Of a stretch of 5,006 nucleotides of DNA, positions 1 through 5,006 are shown piece by piece (positions within the stretch are counted from its first letter, which is position 1; every line of letters starts with the position of its first letter). The DNA lies in contig CATJRT010000048.1 in assembly GCA_949742895.1 (NCBI GenBank), positions 1 to 5,006 of the forward strand, written 5' to 3'. Made by a program: the position numbers and the translations under genes. The notes beneath the pieces were generated by a model. That model was given only the letters and a program-made list of their open reading frames with translations. It was not told the origin of the DNA and made no database searches. This stretch comes from an uncultured Eubacteriales bacterium (GTDB lineage Bacteria > Bacillota_A > Clostridia > Oscillospirales > Oscillospiraceae).

Positions 1-66
1 GATTTCCTTGGGAATCACCACGCGGCCCAGGTCGTCGATGCGGCGTACGATCCCGGTTGCTTTCAT
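1..66 (-). CDS. spoVT: Stage V sporulation protein T (SpoVT), AbrB-like regulator; 5' part only
   Basis: Read leftwards, the 22 codons present begin MKATGIVRR and continue through a DDLGRVVIPKEI stretch. This is the swapped-hairpin AbrB/SpoVT DNA-binding domain. From memory it matches Bacillus SpoVT at every visible position and differs from AbrB, which starts MKSTGIVRK with a DELGRVVIP motif. SpoVT is a DNA-binding regulator acting in the forespore, where it tunes sigma-G-dependent genes late in sporulation. The remaining domain-swap residues and the C-terminal GAF-like domain (about 178 residues in Bacillus) lie left of the window. The ATG is fixed by a strong AGGAGG six bases upstream. The gene is divergent from the ABC transporter cluster, so it shares only the intergenic region with it. 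The alternative is another AbrB-family regulator, since the part that would distinguish them is off the edge. Confidence 0.92.
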   Translation of the reverse strand, partial: MKATGIVRRIDDLGRVVIPKEI

Positions 67-72
67 GGTATT

Positions 73-78
73 CCTCCT
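73..78 (-). promoter_or_regulatory. Ribosome binding site of spoVT
   Basis: The minus strand reads AGGAGG here, a full Shine-Dalgarno match, with six bases before the ATG at 66-64. It fixes the spoVT start. Confidence 0.85.
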
Positions 79-85
79 GCGTTTT

Positions 86-110
86 GCCGTGGCTTCCCAC
101 GGCATTTTTT
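86..110 (+). terminator. Hairpin followed by six T; possible plus-strand terminator or spoVT leader hairpin
   Basis: GCCGTGG (86-92) and CCACGGC (97-103) form a perfect 7-bp GC-rich stem with a CTTC loop. On the plus strand it is followed by ATTTTTT (104-110), the layout of an intrinsic terminator. No plus-strand gene ends here: the sequence to the left is antisense to spoVT, so any terminated transcript would be antisense RNA. On the minus strand the same stem (loop GAAG) would lie in the spoVT leader, between the predicted start of transcription and the ribosome binding site, with no T-run after it. The stem is certain as sequence; its function is inferred. Confidence 0.4.
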
Positions 111-125
111 GTATTGTTTCTCTTG

Positions 126-156
126 TATTATCCGCAGGATTTGGAAGGGTATTCAA
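126..156 (-). promoter_or_regulatory. Predicted spoVT promoter, sigma-G-like (overlapping sigma-A reading)
   Basis: On the minus strand GAATA (154-150) is followed after 17 bases by GATAATA (132-126). The forespore sigma-F/sigma-G consensus is roughly GnATR, 17-18 bases, CATnnTA; only the first base of the -10 differs. B. subtilis spoVT is known to be sigma-G-dependent, so the match is expected. The same bases can be read as a sigma-A promoter, TTGAAT (156-151), 18 bases, GATAAT, with 4/6 and 5/6 matches. Transcription would start near 118-120, giving a leader of about 50 bases that includes the 86-103 hairpin. Confidence 0.55.
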
Positions 157-185
157 GATAAGCTGCTGGTTTTCTTTGGAAAAAA

Positions 186-233
186 ATGACGTGAATCTGT
201 GAGCCCGGTGCGGATGAGTTTACCAAACGTCAT
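186..233. repeat. Inverted repeat ATGACGT ... ACGTCAT
   Basis: ATGACGT (186-192) is repeated inverted as ACGTCAT (227-233), 7 of 7 bases, with 34 bases between. The right arm overlaps the palindrome GTCATGAC (229-236). They could be two half-sites for a regulator between the divergent genes. A 7-bp match at this distance can also arise by chance, so confidence is low. Confidence 0.25.
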
Positions 234-253
234 GACACAAATTGGATGCTACG

Positions 254-270
254 GCCATATAAATTATGGC
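254..270. promoter_or_regulatory. Perfect 17-bp inverted repeat, possible operator
   Basis: GCCATA (254-259) and TATGGC (265-270) are exact inverted arms around TAAAT. The centre contains TATAAA (258-263), a 5/6 match to a -10 element, so a protein bound here could block a promoter. The only -35-like hexamer nearby, ATGACA (232-237), is 20 bases from it, which is too far for a normal sigma-A promoter. The symmetry is seen directly; the operator role is a guess. Confidence 0.35.
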
Positions 271-327
271 AGATCAAAATTGCTTATAAAACCGGGACAG
301 ACGGCTGTCATGGTGGGACCTGCCGCC

Positions 328-356
328 TTGACTTTTTGCGCCTGTTATAGTAGCAT
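328..356 (+). promoter_or_regulatory. Candidate sigma-A promoter of the ABC cluster
   Basis: TTGACT (328-333), a 5/6 match to the -35 consensus, is followed after 17 bases by TAGCAT (351-356), a 4/6 match to the -10. A second -10 reading is TGTTATAGT (343-351), an extended -10 with TATAGT, which would lack a -35 at the right distance. The start of transcription would be near 358-364, leaving a leader of about 95 bases. It is the best rightward promoter I can find before the ATPase gene. Confidence 0.45.
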
Positions 357-444
357 AGAAGCAGACATGGTTCTGGAACGGGCCGCTTGAGGAAGGAGAG
401 ACGGCCAGTTGTGCCGTATCACCGGGGCAGAAACAAGGAGAAAC

Positions 445-450
445 GAGGAA
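445..450 (+). promoter_or_regulatory. Ribosome binding site chosen for the ABC ATPase
   Basis: GAGGAA lies six bases before the ATG at 457. It supports starting there and not at the in-frame TTG at 409, which would add 16 residues unlike any ABC ATPase N-terminus, although that TTG also has an AAGGAG ten bases upstream (393-398). An in-frame GTG at 451, served by AAGGAG at 435-440, is a third possibility and would add only two residues. Confidence 0.55.
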
Positions 451-456
451 GTGGCG

Positions 457-1092
457 ATGCTGGAGGTGCGCGGGCTGTGTAAAAGCTATTGCGGCAGGCA
501 GGTCCTTGCCCCTGTCAGTTTTGTGTTGCCTCCTGGCCAGTGCCTGGGTCTGGTGGGGAGCAACGGTTCGGGAAAATCCACATTGCTGCGCCTGCTGGCC
601 CAGGTACAGCGCCCGGACAGCGGAGATGTTCTGTTTCAGGGCCGCAGCGTCCTGGGGGACCGCCGGTTTTTGCGCCATGTGCTTGGGTATGTTCCACAGA
701 GCGCCGAGTTGGTTCCGCAGCTGACCGTAGGGCGGCAGCTTGCCCTGTGGCAGCGGGCCTGTGATCTGGAAGGGGCTTTGCCGGAGGAGGTTTTAGACCT
801 GCTTGGGCTGGAACCGCTGCTTCACTGTCCCATCCGCACCCTGTCCGGTGGGACAGCTCAGCGGGTCAGCATTGCGCTGGCCTTGTTGGCCCGGCCCCGG
901 CTGCTGCTGATGGACGAGGCCACTGCCGGGCTGGACCGGGATTATGTGCCCCGGCTGTTGGAGTGGTTGGAGGCGTTTTTGGCGGCAGGAGGAAGCCTGA
1001 TCTGGTGCAGCCACCAGGCGCAGGAGCTGGAGCGCTTGTGCGGCGCGGTCCTGCGCCTGGAGTATGGTAAGATTGTTGCAGGCACAGATTAA
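457..1092 (+). CDS. ABC transporter ATP-binding protein (ABC-2 exporter type)
   Basis: This 211-residue cytoplasmic ATPase binds and hydrolyses ATP to drive the permeases encoded downstream. Numbered from ATG 457, it has the A-loop aromatic Tyr11, Walker A GSNGSGKST (34-42), Q-loop Gln81 in GYVPQ, signature LSGGTAQR (129-136), Walker B LLLMDE (149-154, catalytic Glu154), D-loop AGLD (157-160) and H-loop His186 in WCSH. Everything needed for catalysis is present. The one departure is Thr for the usual Gln in LSGGQ. It is shorter than many ABC-2 ATPases (about 230-310 residues) because it lacks a C-terminal regulatory extension. It appears to be the first gene of its operon, and the next start is 19 bp after its stop. 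The overall type suggests drug, peptide or ion export (NatA/CcmA-like), but the substrate cannot be told from the ATPase. Confidence 0.95.
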   Translation: MLEVRGLCKSYCGRQVLAPVSFVLPPGQCLGLVGSNGSGKSTLLRLLAQVQRPDSGDVLFQGRSVLGDRRFLRHVLGYVPQSAELVPQLTVGRQLALWQRACDLEGALPEEVLDLLGLEPLLHCPIRTLSGGTAQRVSIALALLARPRLLLMDEATAGLDRDYVPRLLEWLEAFLAAGGSLIWCSHQAQELERLCGAVLRLEYGKIVAGTD

Positions 1093-1097
1093 AAAGT

Positions 1098-1104
1098 GGG
1101 GAGG
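1098..1104 (+). promoter_or_regulatory. Ribosome binding site of the zinc-ribbon gene
   Basis: GGGGAGG stands seven bases before the ATG at 1112, between the ATPase stop and that ATG. It decides the start: an in-frame ATG at 1064 would overlap the ATPase gene, has no good binding site, and would put 16 unrelated residues before the zinc ribbon. Confidence 0.85.
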
Positions 1105-1111
1105 AATCGTC

Positions 1112-2839
1112 ATGTTATGCCTGAAGTGTGGAAGAGAAATTGAAAACACAGCAAAATTCTGCCCCTATTGCGGAGCGGTGACTGCTGTGAGCGGCTCGTT
1201 TGGTCCAGAGGATGTCCCTGTGGCTTCCCTTGAGCCGGACGCGCCTGCCTATACTGCGGCAGTGGAAGCCTTTGGCGTTGAAACCGGTGCGCCACCCGCG
1301 CCCAGCGGCGCAAAAAAGCGCTGGAGCTTTGGTCCGATCATTGGCGGAGCTGTGGCGGCGGTGGCTGTGGTGGCGCTGCTCGCGGTGGCGCTCATCAGCC
1401 TGTTTGAGTCTCCCAAGGGGCAGGTTGCGCAGGCCTTTGCCAAAACTGCCGCCGCCTATGCCGACGCAGGTGAGCAGCTTGGCCTGCCGGATCTGAGCGA
1501 ACTGATTCAGAGCCGGTGCTTCAGCCAGCACATGAGCCTGCGGCTGAACAGCGTCAATGAGGAGATGATGGGTGAGTCCGGTCTCTCCAGTATGGAAGGG
1601 CTGGGGATACGTATGGGCGTTGACTGCGATCAGAAGGGACGCAAGCTGGACTATGAGCTGGCCGCCTTCCTGGGTGATCGGGATATCATGTCCTTCCAGC
1701 TTCTGGCGGACGATGAGACAATGGCCTTTGCCATTCCGCAGTTTATGGGGGAGAGTGCCTACGGGTTCAACACCGAAATGCTGGGCGCAGACCTGAAGCG
1801 GATGGGTGCGGACGGCGGTGAGATCGACCTGGAAACGCTGAGCTTCAACCTGTTTGACCTGATGGAGTCCGACGCTTTTTCCAATCAGATGGCGGAGGAG
1901 CAGGCTCAGGCGTTGGAGGAGGCCAGGCAAAAGCTCTTTGACGCCGCTGAGGTGGCGAAGTTGGGCAGCCGGAGCATCAAGGTCAACGGTTCAGACGTGA
2001 ACGCCGTACTCTATCACATGACCATTTCCCAGTGGGCGATGGAGGACTATGTTGATGCCCTTGGAGAGGCGATGACGCTGGTGGACAGTCAGGAACTGAT
2101 GCGGCAGATTTTCCAGTCCATGGGATTGGACGAGAGCTTTGTGGATGAAATGCTGTCCGGGATGGGGACTCAGGACGTTTATGGTGAATTCATCGGAGCC
2201 ATGAAGGAGGCGTTGGATATTCTGGGCGACCTGGAGCTGGACATCTACGTCAGCGACGGCTATCTGTGCGCAGTGGAGTACGCCCGGGAGATCAGCGGCA
2301 GCTCACTGAAGCTGGGCCTGTACCTGGGTGGCGGTGAGTACTATGCTGACGACCTCAGCCTGGAGATCACCGTGGACGGTGAGACGTTTGTCATCGAGTC
2401 CAGCGGCGACCACAGCGGCAGAAGCGGCGTCTTTACCGATGAAACTGTATTCCGTATGCGCTCCGGCTGGAGCAGCGCTGCGCTGGTTACGTCCAAAATG
2501 AGCTATGACCTCAAGAGCGGCGACGGCAACCTCTGGTGGAGCATTGGTATGAGCGGCGTTTCCCTGGATATGACGGGCAGGCTTACCGCAGGGAAGGATT
2601 CCGTGGAGCTGCGGCTGGATGATATGTCCATGAGCATGATGGGGAACGATCTGATTTCCTTTGGAATGGACTACTATCTTGGCCCTTGCACGGATATGAC
2701 GGTATCTATGCCTGCCATTGAGCTCTTGAGCAACATGAGCGAGGAGGAGCTGCTGGCCTGGGCCGAAGGCATTGAGGCCAACGTTGAGGCATGGTCCAAC
2801 GAGTGGGAGGCGGTATTCCAGGCCGGCCTGTCCGTCTGA
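1112..2839 (+). CDS. Membrane-anchored zinc-ribbon protein with large extracytoplasmic domain
   Basis: The protein has 575 residues. Residues 1-21 form a zinc ribbon with Cys3, Cys6, Cys17 and Cys20 (CxxC, ten residues, CxxC). Residues 22-67 are a linker rich in Ala, Pro and acidic residues. KKRW (68-71) precedes one hydrophobic helix at about 74-98, which by the positive-inside rule puts the ribbon in the cytoplasm and residues 99-575 outside. The outer part is acidic, starts with a helical stretch, and alternates likely beta strands with helices. It holds four cysteines and about 32 methionines. I do not recognise a named family for it; the plan resembles the DUF-type zinc-ribbon proteins common in Clostridia, and a LolA/LppX-like lipoprotein fold is only a thought. 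Lying between an ABC ATPase and its permeases, it is probably an accessory, sensing or substrate-handling subunit. No enzyme motif is visible. Confidence 0.9.
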   Translation: MLCLKCGREIENTAKFCPYCGAVTAVSGSFGPEDVPVASLEPDAPAYTAAVEAFGVETGAPPAPSGAKKRWSFGPIIGGAVAAVAVVALLAVALISLFESPKGQVAQAFAKTAAAYADAGEQLGLPDLSELIQSRCFSQHMSLRLNSVNEEMMGESGLSSMEGLGIRMGVDCDQKGRKLDYELAAFLGDRDIMSFQLLADDETMAFAIPQFMGESAYGFNTEMLGADLKRMGADGGEIDLETLSFNLFDLMESDAFSNQMAEEQAQALEEARQKLFDAAEVAKLGSRSIKVNGSDVNAVLYHMTISQWAMEDYVDALGEAMTLVDSQELMRQIFQSMGLDESFVDEMLSGMGTQDVYGEFIGAMKEALDILGDLELDIYVSDGYLCAVEYAREISGSSLKLGLYLGGGEYYADDLSLEITVDGETFVIESSGDHSGRSGVFTDETVFRMRSGWSSAALVTSKMSYDLKSGDGNLWWSIGMSGVSLDMTGRLTAGKDSVELRLDDMSMSMMGNDLISFGMDYYLGPCTDMTVSMPAIELLSNMSEEELLAWAEGIEANVEAWSNEWEAVFQAGLSV

Positions 2840-2851
2840 CGCAGCTTTGGT

Positions 2852-4060
2852 ATGGAGACGCTTTGCTTCTATAAAAGCTGTTTGATATTGACCTTGGGCA
2901 GGCTCCGCCGACAGCTTTGGCTGCTGGCGGGGCTTGTCCTGTTATGCCTTCTTTTGCCTCTTGTTGCTGGGCGGTCTGCCCAGCAGATCCTTGCCCAGGG
3001 GGTGAATTTTTCCGGCGTTACCTTGGCCATTACGGCCCCGGAGGGGGACGATACCGCAGAGCAGCTTGAGCGGTATATGGGCGGTATGGAGGACATCGTC
3101 CGGTACTGCCGCGTTGAGGCCATGGAGGAGGAAGCTGCCCTGAAGGCGCTGGAGGATGGGGAGGTGACGGCGGTGCTGGCGCTGCCTCGGGAGTTCATCC
3201 AAGGGGTTATGCGGGGAACAAACCCGGATCTGCGGCTCATCGTGGCCGGGGACCGGCCACTGGAAGCTCTGCTGCTGCTCTGGGTGGGGCAAAGCGCTGC
3301 GGATATTCTGTCCGCCTTTCAGAGCGGGGTATACGCCGTGCTGGATGCCTATGCCCAGGCTCCGCCCCCTGGCTTGGAGTGGGAGCAGACGGTCCTTGAC
3401 ATCAATCTGCGCTATATCACCCTTGCCCTGAACCGGACTGGTTTTTTCCAGCACGAGGAGGTGCCCGTCACCGGCGCCCTGCCCATTTCGCTGCACTACG
3501 GCCTATCCCTGCTGGCATATTTTGCGTTGTCTGCGGCTCCGCTGTTTATGCCCCTATACACAGAAGGCTGGCTCAGGTTCCAGCGCAGGCTGCGGGCTGT
3601 GGGCCGGGGCTGCGGCCCAGGCTTTTTCAGCGCGGCCGCCGTGGTGGCGGGGGCGCTGCTGCTTCTGCTGGTTCCGGCCCTGCTACAAATGACCAGAGGG
3701 CGTCCTCTACCTCTTCTGGGGGCGGCGCTGTTGATGGCAGTGTTCTGCGCTCTGTTCTCCGCCCTGTGCTGCTTGGCGACTGAGTGCGCATCCGGATGCG
3801 GGGGCCTTGCCTTTTCCATCGCGCTGTTTTCCCTGCTCCTGGCAGGGGGCGTGATTCCGCCGGTGCTGCTGCCTGAAACGGTGCGGCGGTTGTCTGGCCT
3901 GTCTCCGGTGGTCTGGCTGCGGCAGCTTGCGGCCGGGGCCATGGGATATGAGATACCGGGCTCCACCTGGATTTGCCTGGTGTTGTCTATTGCGGGAATG
4001 GCCACACTTTCTCTGGTCCTGTACCGCCAAAGAGTGGAAAGAGGGGAGGCGGACCAATGA
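2852..4060 (+). CDS. ABC-2-type transporter permease (first of two)
   Basis: The protein has 402 residues and fits the ABC2_membrane_3 architecture. There is one N-terminal helix (about 21-40), an extracytoplasmic domain (about 41-212), then five helices (about 213-236, 255-280, 287-312, 316-338 and 371-391). The outer domain has the typical pattern of a helix ending in EDGEVTAVLALPREF (101-115). The SPVVWLRQL segment (351-359) before the last helix matches the usual conserved region of ABC-2 permeases. Cytoplasmic basic clusters (RFQRRLR, 242-248) fit the topology. It would form the export channel with the second permease, powered by the upstream ATPase. The ATG lies 12 bp after the previous stop, in the same reading frame, and has no visible Shine-Dalgarno. 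Later in-frame TTG codons (11, 13 and 15) are no better supported, so translation may depend on coupling to the upstream gene. Confidence 0.9.
   Translation: METLCFYKSCLILTLGRLRRQLWLLAGLVLLCLLLPLVAGRSAQQILAQGVNFSGVTLAITAPEGDDTAEQLERYMGGMEDIVRYCRVEAMEEEAALKALEDGEVTAVLALPREFIQGVMRGTNPDLRLIVAGDRPLEALLLLWVGQSAADILSAFQSGVYAVLDAYAQAPPPGLEWEQTVLDINLRYITLALNRTGFFQHEEVPVTGALPISLHYGLSLLAYFALSAAPLFMPLYTEGWLRFQRRLRAVGRGCGPGFFSAAAVVAGALLLLLVPALLQMTRGRPLPLLGAALLMAVFCALFSALCCLATECASGCGGLAFSIALFSLLLAGGVIPPVLLPETVRRLSGLSPVVWLRQLAAGAMGYEIPGSTWICLVLSIAGMATLSLVLYRQRVERGEADQ
4043..4049 (+). promoter_or_regulatory. Ribosome binding site of the second permease
   Basis: GGGGAGG lies inside the end of the first permease gene, seven bases before the ATG at 4057. 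It fixes the start of the second permease and contrasts with the absence of such a site before the first. Confidence 0.85.
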
Positions 4061-5006
4061 GCTTTTTTGTGGCGGCCTTTCAAAGTGCGCTTCTGGTCCG
4101 GTTGAGGAGCTGGAGGACCTGGTTGCTGCTGCTGATACCGCTGACGGTTTTTGGAGTCTCCCGCCTTCTCCCGGCGGAGGAAGCCGCCGCCCCTGTTCAG
4201 GTGGGGGTGGTGCTTCCCCGGCAGGGCGGGGAGGCGTTCTGGCGTCTGCTGGAGGAGCGCAGCGGCCTGGTGGTATCCTTTCTTCCGGCGGAAGCAGGAC
4301 AGGCGGAGCGGCAGGTGGCGGCGGGGCAGTGGGACTGTGCCCTATTGCTTCCCGACGATTTTCAGGAGCGGCTGGAGCGGATGGACACGTACCGGATCAT
4401 CACTGTGCTCACTGGCCCTGGCTCCGCTGCGTATCCCATGGTTCAGGAGACGGCGGCGGCCTGTTTGGCTGAACTGATTTCCCCCAAGCTGGCCGAGGAC
4501 TATTTGCTGGAAAGCGGGATTGCGAACGAGGCGGCCATTGTGGCCCTGCGCCCCAGGCTCAGCGAGGCGCTGCTGGAGCAGGACCGGGTGCTGGTGACCA
4601 TGGAAACGGCAGACGGTCGGGAGCTGGACCCCATCGTCCTGGCGGACAGTGGAATGGATAGCCTGCTGTCCGGATTACTGGCCATTGTGCTGATGATATC
4701 TGCCCTGTTTGCGGCTATGGATCTGGGCCGCTGGCTGGACTCCCCCTTTGCCCGACGGCTGCTGCCTCTGCGGGGGCCACTGGTTGTTCTGCTGCCCCGG
4801 CTGGCGGTGGAGCTGCTCCCTGCCCTGTGTGCCGGGGCTCTGGCTCTGCTGTCTATGGAGCATCCAGCGCGGCATCTGCCGTCTCTGCTCCTCTATCAGA
4901 TGTTTTTGGGGGCTGCGGCCCTGGCATTGGCCCGGTGCAGAATGCTTTGGAATGCCCTGCCTGTTCTGATGCCCTTTGTACCGGCGGCGGGTTTGCTGCT
5001 GACCCC
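4057..5006 (+). CDS. ABC-2-type transporter permease (second of two), 3' end outside the window
   Basis: The frame opens at ATG 4057 and stays open to the right edge: 316 codons plus two bases. Its start overlaps the stop of the first permease as ATGA, the usual sign of translational coupling. The layout mirrors the first permease: a helix at about 19-36, an outer domain at about 37-201, then helices at about 202-222, 239-266, 274-294 and from 300 to the edge. One or two helices are probably still missing. The outer domains look related: AAGQWDCALLLPDDF (88-102) lines up with EDGEVTAVLALPREF of the first permease, and both end in an amphipathic helix. The rest is clearly diverged, so the two are best seen as halves of a heterodimeric export channel. 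I infer the family from this architecture and the neighbours, as no single motif proves it. Confidence 0.85.
   Translation, partial: MSFFVAAFQSALLVRLRSWRTWLLLLIPLTVFGVSRLLPAEEAAAPVQVGVVLPRQGGEAFWRLLEERSGLVVSFLPAEAGQAERQVAAGQWDCALLLPDDFQERLERMDTYRIITVLTGPGSAAYPMVQETAAACLAELISPKLAEDYLLESGIANEAAIVALRPRLSEALLEQDRVLVTMETADGRELDPIVLADSGMDSLLSGLLAIVLMISALFAAMDLGRWLDSPFARRLLPLRGPLVVLLPRLAVELLPALCAGALALLSMEHPARHLPSLLLYQMFLGAAALALARCRMLWNALPVLMPFVPAAGLLLT

Larger units (their letters stand above)
67..456. other. Divergent intergenic region between spoVT and the ABC cluster
   Basis: This 390-bp stretch has no convincing gene. Its left third belongs to spoVT (ribosome binding site, leader hairpin, sigma-G-like promoter). 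Its middle is more AT-rich than the flanking genes and carries two inverted repeats (186-233 and 254-270), the 8-bp palindrome GTCATGAC (229-236), and a weak 5-bp stem GACAG/CTGTC (296-309). Its right third has a candidate promoter (328-356) and a leader of about 95 bases with two AAGGAG motifs (393-398 and 435-440) before the ATPase start. A 63-codon open frame starting at GTG 199 and ending at 390 has no ribosome binding site and no recognisable protein features, so I do not call it. Confidence 0.7.

Noticed and set aside
8..202. 64-codon plus-strand open frame across the spoVT start
   Set aside because: It is antisense to spoVT and its promoter, with no ribosome binding site. The SpoVT reading on the other strand is clear.
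281..290. TATAAA as a possible -10 box for the ABC operon
   Set aside because: No -35-like hexamer occurs 15-19 bases upstream. The TTGACT-17-TAGCAT pair at 328-356 is better placed.
199..390. 63-codon open frame starting with GTG in the intergenic region
   Set aside because: It has no ribosome binding site and no domain, and it runs through the candidate operator and promoter. The last seven codons (ATG 367 to TGA 390) could be a leader peptide but nothing supports that.
1064..1111. Upstream in-frame ATG that would lengthen the zinc-ribbon protein by 16 residues
   Set aside because: It lies inside the ATPase gene without a good ribosome binding site, while ATG 1112 has GGGGAGG at ideal spacing and puts the first zinc cysteine at residue 3, as is usual for such proteins.
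1115..1930. 271-codon minus-strand open frame opposite the zinc-ribbon gene
   Set aside because: It is a shadow of a well-supported gene in GC-rich DNA. Its translation is rich in Gln, His and Arg with no domain, and the plus-strand protein has a zinc ribbon, a membrane helix and a strong ribosome binding site.
3496..4083. 195-codon minus-strand open frame opposite the permease genes
   Set aside because: Its composition (Arg, Pro, Ala, Gln) is typical of antisense translation of membrane-helix codons. It spans the junction of two real genes and has no recognisable features.
3927..4472. 181-codon plus-strand open frame overlapping the second permease
   Set aside because: The Gly/Ser-rich translation is a frame-shifted reading of the second permease. 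The 4057 frame has the ribosome binding site, the ATGA coupling and the expected helices.
1..5006. Mobile element, CRISPR or defence island signals
   Set aside because: I found no transposase, integrase, terminal repeats, direct repeat arrays or tRNA. The spoVT neighbour and even codon use suggest ordinary chromosomal sequence.

Overview
The window looks like chromosomal DNA from a fairly GC-rich, endospore-forming Firmicute, probably class Clostridia (an Oscillospiraceae/Ruminococcaceae-type gut anaerobe is my guess). The reasons are a SpoVT start that matches my memory of Bacillus SpoVT over its first 22 residues, strong AGGAGG-type ribosome binding sites, and a zinc-ribbon membrane protein of a kind common in Clostridia. 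No RNA gene, CRISPR array, insertion sequence or prophage gene was seen.

Layout. Positions 1-66 (minus strand) hold the 5' end of spoVT, a sporulation transcription regulator, leaving the window on the left. Positions 67-456 are a divergent intergenic region. It carries the spoVT ribosome binding site, a leader hairpin, a sigma-G-like promoter reading left, two inverted repeats, and a candidate housekeeping promoter reading right. From 457 to the right edge there is a tight plus-strand gene cluster: an ABC ATPase (457-1092), a membrane-anchored zinc-ribbon protein with a large ectodomain (1112-2839), an ABC-2-type permease (2852-4060), and a second ABC-2-type permease (4057 to beyond 5006). 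The gaps are 19 bp, 12 bp and a 4-bp ATGA overlap, so the four genes are very probably one operon.

How the genes could work together. A 211-residue ATPase with every catalytic motif, plus two different permeases each built as one N-terminal helix, a roughly 165-170-residue extracytoplasmic domain and a bundle of C-terminal helices, suggests an exporter with a heterodimeric permease and an ATPase homodimer. The zinc-ribbon protein sits between the ATPase and permease genes. It has four Zn-ligand cysteines inside the cell, one membrane helix and about 475 residues outside, so it is placed to be a sensor or accessory subunit. The substrate cannot be read from the sequence. The most unusual points are this inserted anchored protein, the lack of a visible ribosome binding site for the first permease, and the fact that this permease lies in the same reading frame as the zinc-ribbon gene, separated by a single TGA.
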